DNA of 64,000 bases from Thalassospira lucentensis (GCF_001613805.1 NZ_LPVY01000013.1:248001-312000), one strand, 5' to 3'. Positions 29,262 to 38,809 are shown, numbered from the stretch's first letter. The notes: generated from the sequence alone by a model not told the origin. A program made the numbers and translations.

Positions 29262-29274
29262 ACGGGAATTCCGT
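29262..29274 (-). promoter_or_regulatory. Candidate operator of the brnT operon
   Basis: ACGG-GAATT-CCGT is an inverted repeat ending four bases before the toxin start codon, a usual site for antitoxin binding. Short and unconfirmed. Confidence 0.35.
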
Positions 29275-29364
29275 AGTTTGTACAGATGTGGATTTGACGC
29301 TGTGGGCGCGCTATTCTTTATGCTGCCTGATAGACGATAATTTAGAATTGCAATTAAAGCGAGT

Positions 29365-30498
29365 ATGATGGCGGTGGTAAACGCGCAAAAGAACTGGATC
29401 AAGGCCATCGGCATGATGAGCGGCACATCCCTTGACGGGGTGGATGCGGCATTGATTGAAACCGATGGCGTCGACGTCCGGCGCACCGGTCATGCCGTTT
29501 TCGTGCCTTACAGCCCCGAATTGCGCGAACGCATGCGCGCCTGCTTTGGCAATCGCAGTGCCACCAATACCGAACATGTCGTGGCCGACGATCTGACGCT
29601 TGTGCATGTTGATGCCGTTAATATGTTGCTGGATCGTGCGGCGATTTCCGCATCTGAAATCGGTGTGATTGGGTTTCATGGTCAGACCGTGTTTCATGAA
29701 CCGGCATCGGGGATCACGCGCCAGATCGGCACACCCGATATGCTGGCCGAAAAAACCGGCATTCCGGTTGTTGCCGATTTCAGGTTGGCCGATGTTGCCG
29801 CCGGGGGTGAAGGCGCGCCGCTGGCGCCGGTTTATCATGCGGCACTGATGAAAAGTGCCGGTGTTGATATGCCGGTTGCGGTTCTGAATATCGGTGGGGT
29901 ATCCAATGTGACATGGATCGGCCCGGACGAAGAACTGCTGGCCTTTGATTGCGGCCCCGGCAATGCGCGGATTGATGACTGGATGCTGCGCCATACCGGC
30001 ACACCGGTTGACCTGAATGGTGCAACCGCCGCATCCGGCCTGCCGGACCCGATGATCGAGGTCAGATTTCTCGAAGACCCGTATTTCGACCGTATCCCGC
30101 CCAAATCGCTTGATCGCGAGGATATGGCACTTCGCATTGATGGATTGGTGGCCGAGGCAAAGCTTGGCGTTGCCGATGGGGCGGCAACACTGGCGCAATG
30201 CACGGTGGCAGCAATCGTCGCAGGCGTTAATCATCTGCCCGAAGCCCCTTTGCAATGGTTTGTCTGCGGGGGCGGGCGGCACAATGACTATCTGATGGCG
30301 CAATTAAACAACCGGCTCGGCGTGCCGGTGCGATCTGTCGATGAACTTGATTGGGATGGCGATGCGGTAGAAGCCGAATGTTTTGGCTATCTGGCGGTGC
30401 GCCACCTGTGCGATCTGCCGCTAAGCTTTCCGGGGACAACCGGTGTGCCGGAACCGTGCCGGGGTGGAAAGCTTTATCACAGCAAAAAGGCCGCCTGA
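29365..30498 (+). CDS. anmK: Anhydro-N-acetylmuramic acid kinase
   Basis: AnmK phosphorylates and opens 1,6-anhydroMurNAc released by lytic transglycosylases, feeding cell-wall recycling. The 377-residue product has the ATP-binding GMMSGTSLDGVDAALIE, DFRLADVAAGGEGAPLAP, and CGGGRHNDYLM. Two tandem ATG codons offer starts at 29365 and 29368. It is divergent from the brnT operon. Confidence 0.94.
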   Translation: MMAVVNAQKNWIKAIGMMSGTSLDGVDAALIETDGVDVRRTGHAVFVPYSPELRERMRACFGNRSATNTEHVVADDLTLVHVDAVNMLLDRAAISASEIGVIGFHGQTVFHEPASGITRQIGTPDMLAEKTGIPVVADFRLADVAAGGEGAPLAPVYHAALMKSAGVDMPVAVLNIGGVSNVTWIGPDEELLAFDCGPGNARIDDWMLRHTGTPVDLNGATAASGLPDPMIEVRFLEDPYFDRIPPKSLDREDMALRIDGLVAEAKLGVADGAATLAQCTVAAIVAGVNHLPEAPLQWFVCGGGRHNDYLMAQLNNRLGVPVRSVDELDWDGDAVEAECFGYLAVRHLCDLPLSFPGTTGVPEPCRGGKLYHSKKAA

Positions 30499-30512
30499 TC
30501 AGGCGGCCTTTG
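30484..30512. terminator. Terminator between anmK and the hydrolase gene
   Basis: AAAGGCCGCCTGATCAGGCGGCCTTT spans the anmK stop codon and serves convergent transcripts. Confidence 0.8.
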
Positions 30513-30536
30513 GTCTTTTGGGCTGGCGTTGCGCGA

Positions 30537-31175
30537 TTACGCGTTGCGCTTGTCCAGATAGGCGACCGTTTTCTTGATCACTTCGTCCTGCTGCTTGGCA
30601 AAGTAATGATCGGCACCTTCGATGGTGCACATATCAACTTCGATGCCTTTCTGGGCATTCAGCTTGTCGGCAAGCTTGTTGACCGATGACAGTGGAATGT
30701 TGGTATCGTGCGACCCGTGGATCATGATCCCGGATGACGGGCAGGGGGCCAGGAAGGTGAAGTCATATTCACTGGCCGGGGCTGCGACCGAAATAAAGCC
30801 GTCGATTTCCGGGCGGCGCATCAAAAGCTGCATGCCGATCCACGAACCGAACGAATAACCGGCAACCCAGGTTGCGCGGGCATTGGCGTTATAGGTCTGC
30901 ATCCAGTCGAGTGCGGATGCCGCATCCGACAATTCGCCGATCCCCTGGTCATAAACGCCCTGCGAGCGTCCGACACCGCGGAAATTGAAACGCATGACCG
31001 AATAGCCGCGATCCTTGAACATGTTGAACATGTTAAAGCACAGCTTGTTGTTCATCGTTCCGCCTTGCTGGGGGTGCGGATGAAGAATAAGCGCAATGGG
31101 CGAATCGTCTGCGCCATTGTGGTGATAGCGACCTTCAAGGCGGCCTTCGGGGCCGTTAAAAATGACCTCAGGCAT
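30537..31175 (-). CDS. Alpha/beta hydrolase (dienelactone-hydrolase-like)
   Basis: A 212-residue serine hydrolase of a family conserved in alphaproteobacteria. The oxyanion region LHPHPQQGGTMNN is followed by FNFRGVGRSQG, the nucleophile elbow GYSFGS, and the catalytic Asp (HGSHDTNIP) and His (EGADHYF). No signal peptide, so cytoplasmic. Substrate unknown. Confidence 0.88.
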   Translation of the reverse strand: MPEVIFNGPEGRLEGRYHHNGADDSPIALILHPHPQQGGTMNNKLCFNMFNMFKDRGYSVMRFNFRGVGRSQGVYDQGIGELSDAASALDWMQTYNANARATWVAGYSFGSWIGMQLLMRRPEIDGFISVAAPASEYDFTFLAPCPSSGIMIHGSHDTNIPLSSVNKLADKLNAQKGIEVDMCTIEGADHYFAKQQDEVIKKTVAYLDKRNA

Positions 31176-31278
31176 GGATCAGACTGCTCCTGTCCACGAA
31201 TGGAATGGGGTGAGTGAAGAATATATCCGAGTATTTTTGTAGGTTTTTTCGTTTTTGTGCATAAATTGCTTTGGGCAA

Positions 31279-31303
31279 ATACTTGACCAGGTTACTCGGT
31301 TAT
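31279..31303 (+). promoter_or_regulatory. Predicted IscR (type 1) binding site
   Basis: The 25 bases beginning ATACTTGACC and ending CTCGGTTAT agree with the E. coli type 1 IscR consensus at about 20 of 25 positions by hand count, including the conserved GAC and TC-R-R arms and both flanking ATA/TAT. The site contains the -35 box of the promoter at 31283-31311, so bound [2Fe-2S]-IscR would block polymerase. Confidence 0.65.
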
Positions 31304-31311
31304 CCTATATT
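31283..31311 (+). promoter_or_regulatory. Promoter of the cysE-isc operon
   Basis: TTGACC (31283-31288), a 17-base spacer and TATATT (31306-31311) form a near-consensus sigma70 promoter about 110 bases ahead of cysE. Confidence 0.75.
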
Positions 31312-31420
31312 CCGGCTAACCCGATGGCATCATTGCTGTCCGTTTTGCGCGGTTCGCGCAAGCGGGCAACGATGTCGGCTGCCGGGAATCGAAGCTACTA
31401 ATTACACAGTGGACAGCCCG

Positions 31421-32149
31421 ATGTTCAAGCTAATTCGTCAGGAAATAGACGCGATGATCGCCCGTGATCCTGCGGCGCGTTCCCGCTGGGAAGTCGTGAT
31501 CAGCTATCCGGCGTTTCATGCAATCATGGGATATCGTGGCACAAACTGGCTGTGGAAGCGCGGTTTTCGTTTAACTGCACGCTTCCTGTCACAGATTTTG
31601 CGCTGGCTGACCGGGATCGAAATTCACCCCGGTGCGACCATCGGCAAACGGTTCTTCATCGACCACGGCATGGGTGTCGTGATTGGTGAAACCGCCGAGA
31701 TTGGCGATGATGTCACCCTGTATCAGGGGGTAACCCTTGGCGGGACATCGCCCAGTGTCAATAGCGACGGCCAGCGTGGGCTGAAACGTCACCCGACGCT
31801 TGAGGATGGTGTGATTGTCGGTTCTGGCGCGCAGATCCTTGGTCCGTTCATTGTCCGCAAGAATGCGCGTGTTGGTGGCAACGCCGTCGTGCTGTCCGAA
31901 GTCCCCGAAGGTGCGACCGTGGTCGGTATCCCCGCCCGCATCGTGCGTCGGGAAAAAGATGATCGTTTCTGTGCCTATGGCACGCCGCTGGGCGATCTGC
32001 CCGATCCGGTTGCCCGCGCTCTTGAAGAATTGGGCCGCGAAGTCCAGACGCTGCGCAATCAGGTTGCCGCCCTCGAAGCCGACAGGGCAGGCGCTGCTGC
32101 CGGTGCGGATAAACCGGCAAAGCCGCGGATTGTCGCGGCATCCGAATGA
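31421..32149 (+). CDS. cysE: Serine O-acetyltransferase
   Basis: CysE makes O-acetylserine, the carbon skeleton for cysteine. I begin at ATG 31421 (MFKLIRQEIDAMIARDPAARS), giving 242 residues; the frame extends upstream across the promoter and so is not coding there. The left-handed beta-helix hexapeptides carry the catalytic region IHPGATIGKRFFIDHGMGVVIGE in part, with YQGVTLGGTS for acetyl-CoA. A C-terminal coiled coil (LEELGREVQTLRNQVAALEA) and an A/K-rich tail follow. Its place as first gene of the isc operon suggests that it supplies cysteine to the desulfurases downstream. Confidence 0.93.
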   Translation: MFKLIRQEIDAMIARDPAARSRWEVVISYPAFHAIMGYRGTNWLWKRGFRLTARFLSQILRWLTGIEIHPGATIGKRFFIDHGMGVVIGETAEIGDDVTLYQGVTLGGTSPSVNSDGQRGLKRHPTLEDGVIVGSGAQILGPFIVRKNARVGGNAVVLSEVPEGATVVGIPARIVRREKDDRFCAYGTPLGDLPDPVARALEELGREVQTLRNQVAALEADRAGAAAGADKPAKPRIVAASE

Positions 32150-32284
32150 TTTTGGCCCGGCCGAAATCGGGCGGGTACAGACAGGGGCATCAAATCGACA
32201 TGTTGATCGCCCATAAAGGAAATACAGAGCTTGTGATCATTTCCCGACAGTTCGGGTCTTGATCGACAGGTAGGAGGACGAACC

Positions 32285-32767
32285 GTGAAGCTGAGTACAA
32301 AAGGCCGCTATGCCGTGATGGCGATGGTCGATCTCGCTGATAGCAGCAGGGACCGACCGGTCGCGCTTGCCGATATTGCGGACCGTCAGGAAATATCCCT
32401 GTCCTATCTGGAACAGCTTTTTGGCAAATTGCGCAAAGGCGGGCTTGTCCGTTCCGTGCGTGGTCCGGGTGGCGGTTATCTGCTGGCCCGCACCGCCGAG
32501 GATACCCGGATTGCCGATGTGATCCTCGCCGTGGACGAGCCGATCCGCGCAACCCGGTGCAAATCGGGATCGCCAAAGGGCTGCAAATCCAATCAGGGCC
32601 GTTGTCTGACCCATGAATTATGGGAAGAACTTGGCAACCAGATTTATCTTTATCTGGCCTCTGTCAGCCTGGCCGACGTTGTGGATCGCCGTGTTTCCGG
32701 ATCGACCCGGATGTTCGAGCCGCGGACCACGAAAATCAAAGAGCCGAGCCAGGTTGCAGCCCAGTAA
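32285..32767 (+). CDS. iscR: Rrf2-family iron-sulphur cluster regulator
   Basis: The 160-residue protein has the Rrf2 winged helix (MKLSTKGRYAVMAMVDLA, ISLSYLEQLFGKLRKGGLVRS) and the cluster-binding segment with cysteines 92, 100 and 107 and histidine 110. The spacing (C-x7-C-x6-C-x2-H) is longer than in E. coli IscR. A strong AGGAGG site precedes ATG-equivalent GTG/ATG 32285. Holo-IscR is expected to repress its own operon through the site at 31279. Confidence 0.93.
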   Translation: MKLSTKGRYAVMAMVDLADSSRDRPVALADIADRQEISLSYLEQLFGKLRKGGLVRSVRGPGGGYLLARTAEDTRIADVILAVDEPIRATRCKSGSPKGCKSNQGRCLTHELWEELGNQIYLYLASVSLADVVDRRVSGSTRMFEPRTTKIKEPSQVAAQ

Positions 32768-32825
32768 CTTGTCCTCTATATCGAGGGCAGAATAAGAGAA
32801 TGCGAATAAGGATGATTTTAAACTG

Positions 32826-33956
32826 ATGATCAACCCGGTTTACCTTGATTACAACGCAAGCGCGCCGCTGTGCCACGAAGCACGGCAGGCAATGCATGCG
32901 GCGATGGAAGTCGCGGGTAACCCGTCATCGGTCCATGCATCCGGCCGTGCGGCGCGCAAGATTGTCGATCATGCCCGTCGCCGGATCGCCGATCTGGTTG
33001 GTGGTGACGCCGAACGCGTGATTTTCACAAGCGGCGGTACCGAGGCCAACAATCTGGCCCTGAACGGGCTTGAGGATGTCACCGTATTTACCAGTGCGGT
33101 CGAACATCCCTCGGTGATCGAGGCACGGTCTGATGCGAAACGCATTCCGGTTGATGCCAATGGCGTCATTGATCTGGCCGCTCTTGAAACCATGCTGCGC
33201 GCCGCATCCGATGCGGGGCAAAAGGTTCTGGTTTCGGTGATGTTGGCCAACAATGAAACCGGCGTCATTCAGCCGGTGGCCAAAGTCGGCCTTCTGGCGC
33301 GTGAATATGGTGCAAAGGTCCATTGCGATGCCGTTCAGGCATTGGGCCGCATGCCGGTCGATATGGGCCAGCTTCTGGTCGATATGGTGTCGATTTCGGC
33401 CCATAAGATCGGCGGCCCCAAAGGGGTTGGTGCGCTGGCGATTGCGCCCGGTGTGATGCTGGTGCCGCAAATCCGCGGCGGCGGGCAGGAAAAATACCGA
33501 CGGGGTGGTACGGAAAATACCATCGGGATCGCAGGCTTTGGCGCTGCGGCCGAACGGTGCGAAACCACCCGGTCGAAAATGGACGATATTCGCGATTTGC
33601 GTGATCGTCTGGAAACGGTTTTGGTATCAGAAGCCCCCGAACTTCTGATTGCCGGAAAAGGAACGGATCGACTGGTCAATACCAGTTGCCTGATCCTGCC
33701 GGGCATGCCGGGGGAAACCCAGGTGATGGCCATGGATCTTGCAGGGATTGCGATCAGTTCGGGATCAGCCTGTTCATCAGGCAAGGTACGTGAAAGCCAC
33801 GTATTGAAGGAAATGGGGGTTACCGATGCCGGATCGGCCATAAGGGTCAGTCTGGGACTGGAAACCACCAATGACGAGATTGATACATTTATCCGCGTTT
33901 GGAGCCGGATGCGGGGCAATGCAGTGCGTAAGAAAAGTGCGCGCCACGCTGCCTGA
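32826..33956 (+). CDS. Second cysteine desulfurase (NifS-like)
   Basis: A 376-residue class V aminotransferase-fold enzyme. It has the PLP-lysine in SAHKIGGPKGVG and the sulphur-carrying cysteine in SSGSACSSGKVRES, with VYLDYNASAP at the start. It is distinct in sequence from the adjacent iscS (short loop SACSSG versus [11 protein letters not shown], and RRGGTENT). It should release sulphur from cysteine, probably within the same pathway. A tandem NifS-like/IscS pair is, to my recollection, also found in Rickettsia, so the arrangement may be old in the class. Confidence 0.9.
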   Translation: MINPVYLDYNASAPLCHEARQAMHAAMEVAGNPSSVHASGRAARKIVDHARRRIADLVGGDAERVIFTSGGTEANNLALNGLEDVTVFTSAVEHPSVIEARSDAKRIPVDANGVIDLAALETMLRAASDAGQKVLVSVMLANNETGVIQPVAKVGLLAREYGAKVHCDAVQALGRMPVDMGQLLVDMVSISAHKIGGPKGVGALAIAPGVMLVPQIRGGGQEKYRRGGTENTIGIAGFGAAAERCETTRSKMDDIRDLRDRLETVLVSEAPELLIAGKGTDRLVNTSCLILPGMPGETQVMAMDLAGIAISSGSACSSGKVRESHVLKEMGVTDAGSAIRVSLGLETTNDEIDTFIRVWSRMRGNAVRKKSARHAA

Positions 33957-33983
33957 CAAAGAGTGAGTGAGGAAGCCTTAACT

Positions 33984-35207
33984 ATGAACGAGCTTAAAGC
34001 AAAGCCGATCTATCTGGATTACCAGGCAACGACGCCGACCGATCCGCGCGTGGTGGAAACCATGCTGCCGTACTTCACCGAGAAGTTCGGTAACCCGCAT
34101 TCGCGCAACCACAGCTTTGGCTGGGAAGCGGAAGATGCGGTCGAGGTCGCACGTGACCAGGTCGCCAAGATCATTGGCGCCTCGTCCAAAGAGATCATTT
34201 TCACCTCGGGTGCGACTGAGTCGAACAACCTTGCGCTCAAAGGCGTGATGAAGTTTTACGGCAAGAAAAAGCCGCACCTGATCACGGTCGTGACCGAGCA
34301 TAAATGCGTGCTCGACAGTGCCCGTCACCTTGAACAGGAAGGTTTCAAAGTTACCTATCTTGGCGTCAAGGATAACGGCCTGATCGATCTTGAGCAGCTG
34401 AAAGCCGCGATCACCGACGAAACCGCGATTGTGTCCGTCATGGCGGTCAACAACGAAATCGGCGTGATCCAGCCGCTGAAGGAAATCGGCGAAATCTGCC
34501 GCGAACGTGGTGTGTTCTTCCATACCGATTGTGCGCAGGCAGTTGGCAAGATTCCGCTCGATGTTGACGAGATGAAAATCGACCTGATGTCGATTTCCGG
34601 CCACAAGATTTATGGCCCGAAAGGCATTGGTGCGCTTTATGTCCGTCGTCGTCCGCGCGTTCGCGTCATCGCACAGATCACCGGTGGTGGTCAGGAACGC
34701 GGCATGCGTTCCGGTACGCTGCCGACCCCGCTGATCGTTGGTCTGGGCAAGGCCTGCGACATCGCCATGAACGAAATGGCCGAAGAAAATGCCCGCATCA
34801 TGGAACTGCGTGACTACACCATGAAGCGTTTCCGTGACCGCCTTGCCGACATTTACCTGAACGGTGATGAAACGCAGCGCGTTGCCGGCAACCTCAATGT
34901 TTCCTTTGCCTATGTCGAAGGCGAAAGCCTTCTGATGGACATCAAGAACATTGCGGTCTCGTCGGGTTCGGCATGTACCTCGGCGTCGCTGGAGCCGTCA
35001 TACGTTCTGCGTGCGCTGGGTGTTGACGAAGAACTCGCCCATACCTCGCTTCGTATCGGCATCGGTCGCTATACCACCCGCGAAGAGCTTGATCAGGCGA
35101 TTGACTCGATCTGTGTCGCTGTCGAACGCCTGCGTGAAATGAGCCCGCTTTGGGAAATGGCCCAGGAAGGCATCGACATCAAGTCGATCGAGTGGGCCGA
35201 ACACTAA
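33984..35207 (+). CDS. iscS: Cysteine desulfurase IscS
   Basis: I start at ATG 33984 ([20 protein letters not shown]), downstream of GAGGAAG, giving 407 residues. A GTG at 33963 in the same frame is also possible. Group I IscS features are clear: ATEHKC-type PLP stacking region [10 protein letters not shown], the PLP-lysine [14 protein letters not shown], and the long mobile loop [21 protein letters not shown] with the catalytic cysteine. It is the main sulphur donor for IscU and for tRNA thiolation by MnmA encoded a few kilobases away. Confidence 0.96.
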   Translation: MNELKAKPIYLDYQATTPTDPRVVETMLPYFTEKFGNPHSRNHSFGWEAEDAVEVARDQVAKIIGASSKEIIFTSGATESNNLALKGVMKFYGKKKPHLITVVTEHKCVLDSARHLEQEGFKVTYLGVKDNGLIDLEQLKAAITDETAIVSVMAVNNEIGVIQPLKEIGEICRERGVFFHTDCAQAVGKIPLDVDEMKIDLMSISGHKIYGPKGIGALYVRRRPRVRVIAQITGGGQERGMRSGTLPTPLIVGLGKACDIAMNEMAEENARIMELRDYTMKRFRDRLADIYLNGDETQRVAGNLNVSFAYVEGESLLMDIKNIAVSSGSACTSASLEPSYVLRALGVDEELAHTSLRIGIGRYTTREELDQAIDSICVAVERLREMSPLWEMAQEGIDIKSIEWAEH

Positions 35208-35266
35208 GCGTAACGAACTATTCCTTCTCGTGAGAGAGAAACAGGACTTTTAGGAGGACTTTTACC

Positions 35267-35671
35267 ATGGCTTATAGTGAAAAGCTGATCGACCATTACG
35301 AAAACCCGCGCAATGTCGGTTCGATGGACAAGAACGAAACGTCTGTCGGTACCGGTCTGGTCGGTGCACCGGCCTGTGGCGACGTCATGAAATTGCAGAT
35401 CAAGGTGACCGCAGACGGGATCATCGAAGATGCAAAGTTCAAGACGTTCGGTTGCGGTTCGGCCATTGCGTCAAGCTCGCTGATCACCGAATGGGTCAAG
35501 GGCAAGTCGCTTGACGAAGCCGGTTCGATCAAGAACTCGCAGATCGCCGAAGAACTGGCTTTGCCGCCGGTGAAGATTCACTGCTCGATCCTGGCAGAAG
35601 ATGCCATCAAGGCAGCGATCGCCGACTACAAAACCAAAAACGGTCAGGGCGAAGTCGAAGCTGCTGAATAA
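35267..35671 (+). CDS. iscU: Iron-sulphur cluster scaffold
   Basis: The 134-residue protein has the three cluster cysteines C37 (GAPACGD), C63 (FGCGSA) and C106 (IHCSIL), the conserved D39, and the LPPVK motif recognised by HscA. A strong AGGAGG site precedes it. Confidence 0.97.
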   Translation: MAYSEKLIDHYENPRNVGSMDKNETSVGTGLVGAPACGDVMKLQIKVTADGIIEDAKFKTFGCGSAIASSSLITEWVKGKSLDEAGSIKNSQIAEELALPPVKIHCSILAEDAIKAAIADYKTKNGQGEVEAAE

Positions 35672-35715
35672 GCAGCTTCACGACCCCGTCGTTTTCGGGA
35701 ATTCAGGAGAAGACT

Positions 35716-36057
35716 ATGGCATTACCGTCCCCGATCAGTGTCACCCCGGAGGCGCTTGTTCATATCAAGGCGTTGCTTGATAGCCGCGGCAAACCGTCCG
35801 AAGGCATCCGCCTTGGCGTGCGCAGCAAAGGGTGCTCGGGTCTGTCCTACACGCTTGAATATGCAGATGATGCATCGGGCTTCGAAGAAGTCGTCGAGCT
35901 GGAGGATGGCGTGAAGCTTCTGATTGACCCAAAAGCCATCATGTTCGTGCTTGGCACCGAGATGGATTACGAGGTCAACAAGATGGAAGAAGGTTTCGTG
36001 TTCCGTAACCCCAATGAAAAGGGGCGTTGCGGCTGCGGGGAATCCTTCCACGTCTGA
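35716..36057 (+). CDS. iscA: A-type iron-sulphur carrier
   Basis: 113 residues with the three A-type cysteines: C40 in RSKGCSGLSY, and C105 and C107 in CGCGESF at the C-terminus. It delivers clusters, particularly [4Fe-4S], to target proteins. Confidence 0.95.
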   Translation: MALPSPISVTPEALVHIKALLDSRGKPSEGIRLGVRSKGCSGLSYTLEYADDASGFEEVVELEDGVKLLIDPKAIMFVLGTEMDYEVNKMEEGFVFRNPNEKGRCGCGESFHV

Positions 36058-36091
36058 CGGCCCGCCGGGTTTTCCCTGCTTTCTGACTGTC

Positions 36092-36129
36092 ATGGCCCCG
36101 GTGATATCGACCGATATCGTCGGGGCCAT
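36092..36129. repeat. Long hairpin between iscA and hscB
   Basis: Two 18-base arms (36092-36109 and 36112-36129) flank only two loop bases. In RNA every position pairs, with two G-U wobbles. There is no T-run, so a classical terminator is unlikely. A transcript-stabilising or processing element between iscA and hscB is a possible role. Confidence 0.7.
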
Positions 36130-36227
36130 CGACTGACAAAAGGGCGGTCGCCGTTATTGTTGGCCTTATTTTCCGGCATCTGACGTCCGTCTTTATTCGT
36201 TTTGTCGTTTGTTTTTAAATCTCGAAA

Positions 36228-36881
36228 GTGCATAGCGTGAGCAACACCGGTACCTCAGAAACGCGCACCGCAGAACAGCCGCAGCATAAAGTCTGCTGGT
36301 CCTGCAAGGGCCCGGTCGAGGCATCAGCCCTGTTTTGCGACACCTGCAATGCCATCCAGCCCCCCGGCCAGCTTGACCATTTCACGCGCTTTGGCCTGGA
36401 ACGCACCTTCTTGATCGATGTTGACGCGATCGAGGCAACGTACCTTAAGCAGCAGCAACTGCTGCATCCCGACCGCTTCGCATCGAAATCCGCCCGCGAG
36501 CAGGCCCTGTCGTCACAGCAGGCCGCAACGCTGAATGGTGCGTTCGAAACCCTCAAAAATCCTGTGGCGCGTGCGGAATATCTTATGCGTCTGGCGGGTC
36601 ACGAACCCGAAGGCGGCGAGGGGCACACGGTCAACGATCCGGAGCTTCTGATGGAAGCCATGGAAATGCGCGAGGCCCTGCATGATGCCGATGATCGCAA
36701 TGCGGTCGACGCCATGATCAAGGATACCCGCAAGGCCGCCCGCGCGTGTGAAAAGGACGTCGCCGAGGCGCTTGAACAGAACGCATATGACCGGGCCAAA
36801 AAACTGACAACCCGGCTTAGATACCTGATGAAAATGACCGAGGAAGCGCGCGCGAAGAAATCGCGTCTTGCCGCCGCCTGA
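36228..36881 (+). CDS. hscB: Co-chaperone HscB with N-terminal tetracysteine domain
   Basis: The J-protein presents IscU to HscA. A GTG start at 36228 (or 36237) gives about 217 residues. The J-domain carries LLHPDRFASKS (HPD loop) and is followed by the helical IscU-binding domain. Ahead of it are two Cys-x2-Cys pairs (CWSC at about 21-24 and CDTC about 16 residues later), then IQPPGQ. E. coli HscB lacks this, while human HSC20 has a very similar CWNC...CPQC module. The extension may bind zinc. Confidence 0.92.
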   Translation: MHSVSNTGTSETRTAEQPQHKVCWSCKGPVEASALFCDTCNAIQPPGQLDHFTRFGLERTFLIDVDAIEATYLKQQQLLHPDRFASKSAREQALSSQQAATLNGAFETLKNPVARAEYLMRLAGHEPEGGEGHTVNDPELLMEAMEMREALHDADDRNAVDAMIKDTRKAARACEKDVAEALEQNAYDRAKKLTTRLRYLMKMTEEARAKKSRLAAA

Positions 36882-36907
36882 TCATTTAAAAAGAACGGAT
36901 AGAATTC

Positions 36908-38809
36908 ATGGCTTTGCTAAAGATCCACGAACCGGGCCAGACGCCGCTGCCCCACGAAGATGAACGCCAGCTTGCCGTTGGTATCGATCTGGGCACGACG
37001 AATTCCGTCGTCGCGATCTCGAACGATGAAAAACCCGAAGTGCTCCGCGATACATCCGGTGGCAATGCCATCGTGCCGTCCGTCGTCTATTATGGCGCGG
37101 ATGCCGATCCGGTGGTGGGCGAGGCGGCCCGTGATCAGATCAACGATAATGCCGATCGCGTCGTATCGTCGGTCAAACGCCTGATGGGGCGCGGCATTGC
37201 CGATGTCAAATCGATTGCCGGCACGCTGCCCTATCATGTCGAAGTCCCGGCCGAGGACGCGGCAAAATCGGGTGAACCGATGATGGTGCGGCTCAATGTC
37301 GGTGACCGCGTCCTGACCCCGGTGGAAGTATCGGCTGATATCCTGCGTGCCCTGCGCGCGCGGGCCGAGGAAAGCCTTGGCAAACCGGTTGAAAAGGCGG
37401 TCATCACCGTTCCGGCCTATTTCGATGATGGTGCGCGCACCGCAACCAAGGATGCCGCCCGTCTGGCCGGGATCGAAGTCCTGCGTCTGGTGAACGAGCC
37501 AACCGCGGCCGCCCTTGCCTATGGCCTTGATAACGGCGCAGAGGGCCTTTATGCCGTCTATGACCTTGGCGGCGGCACGTTCGATATTTCCCTGCTTAAA
37601 ATGCAAAAGGGCGTCTTCCAGGTGAAGGCAACCGGCGGTGATGCCGCCCTTGGCGGTGATGATTTCGATCACGCCATTGCCGAACATCTTCTGGCCGAAC
37701 GTAAAAGCGGCGGCACCACCGATGATCTTGATGCGTCGGATGCCAAACGCCTGCTTAAAACCGCGCGCAAGGTCAAAGAGGCGCTCACCGATGCCGATGA
37801 AACCAGCGTCACCGTCTCGCTTGGCGGTTCGGACACGACCCATACGGTCACCCGTGCCGCATTCGATGCCATGATCGCCAAGCTGGTATCACGCACGATT
37901 GCGATCACCGAACAGGTCCTTGATGACGCCGATATTCTGGCCGATGACGTCAAGGGCGTGGTGCTGGTCGGTGGTTCGACCCGTGTGCCCGCCGTACGCA
38001 AGGCCGTGGCCGATCTGTTCGAACAGGACCCGCTTTCCGATATCGACCCGGACGAAGTCGTCGCCCTTGGCGCTGCCCTTCAGGCAGAGGCTTTGACAGG
38101 TGGCTCCGACAACCTTCTGCTTGATGTCACCCCGCTGTCGCTCGGTCTTGAAACCATGGGCGGGATTGTCGAAAAGGTCATTGACCGCAATACCCCGATC
38201 CCGGTGGCCAAGGCACAGGAATTCACCACCTATCAGGATGGCCAGTCGGCCATGATGATCCATGTGGTGCAGGGTGAACGCGAAATGGTTGATCAATGCC
38301 GCTCGCTTGCGCGCTTTGCCCTGACCGGCATTCCGTCAATGGCGGCTGGTGCTGCACGCATCAAGGTAACCTTCAATGTCGATGCCGACGGCCTTCTGAC
38401 CGTATCGGCACGTGAAGAAACCACCGGCACCGAACAGGAAGTCGCCGTCAAGCCGACCTATGGGATTAACGAGCTTGATATGGCCAACATGCTGCGCGAA
38501 AGCATGGTCCATGCCCGCGAGGATATGGAAATGCGCCTCCTGACCGAAGCCCGGGTGGAGGCACGCCGCAATGTGCTTGCCGTGCAGGCCGCGATGAATG
38601 CTGACCGTGCGCTTCTGACGCCGGAGGACGAAGACAATATCGCAGGCGCGATTGCCAAACTCGAAGCCGCCATGTCGGGCGAGGATCGCGACCTTATCAA
38701 CGAACAGGCCGAGGCGCTTGAAGACGCATCGCGGCCCTTTGCCGAGGCCCGTATGGACGCCCGTATCCGTCAGGCCCTTGCCGGTCGCAATGTCGATCAG
38801 GTGAATTAG
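36908..38809 (+). CDS. hscA: Hsp70 chaperone HscA
   Basis: 633 residues. The actin-fold ATPase ([41 protein letters not shown]) is followed by the substrate domain ([17 protein letters not shown]). It binds the LPPVK motif of IscU and promotes cluster transfer. It is shorter than DnaK and lies directly after hscB, 26 bases away. Confidence 0.95.
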   Translation: MALLKIHEPGQTPLPHEDERQLAVGIDLGTTNSVVAISNDEKPEVLRDTSGGNAIVPSVVYYGADADPVVGEAARDQINDNADRVVSSVKRLMGRGIADVKSIAGTLPYHVEVPAEDAAKSGEPMMVRLNVGDRVLTPVEVSADILRALRARAEESLGKPVEKAVITVPAYFDDGARTATKDAARLAGIEVLRLVNEPTAAALAYGLDNGAEGLYAVYDLGGGTFDISLLKMQKGVFQVKATGGDAALGGDDFDHAIAEHLLAERKSGGTTDDLDASDAKRLLKTARKVKEALTDADETSVTVSLGGSDTTHTVTRAAFDAMIAKLVSRTIAITEQVLDDADILADDVKGVVLVGGSTRVPAVRKAVADLFEQDPLSDIDPDEVVALGAALQAEALTGGSDNLLLDVTPLSLGLETMGGIVEKVIDRNTPIPVAKAQEFTTYQDGQSAMMIHVVQGEREMVDQCRSLARFALTGIPSMAAGAARIKVTFNVDADGLLTVSAREETTGTEQEVAVKPTYGINELDMANMLRESMVHAREDMEMRLLTEARVEARRNVLAVQAAMNADRALLTPEDEDNIAGAIAKLEAAMSGEDRDLINEQAEALEDASRPFAEARMDARIRQALAGRNVDQVN

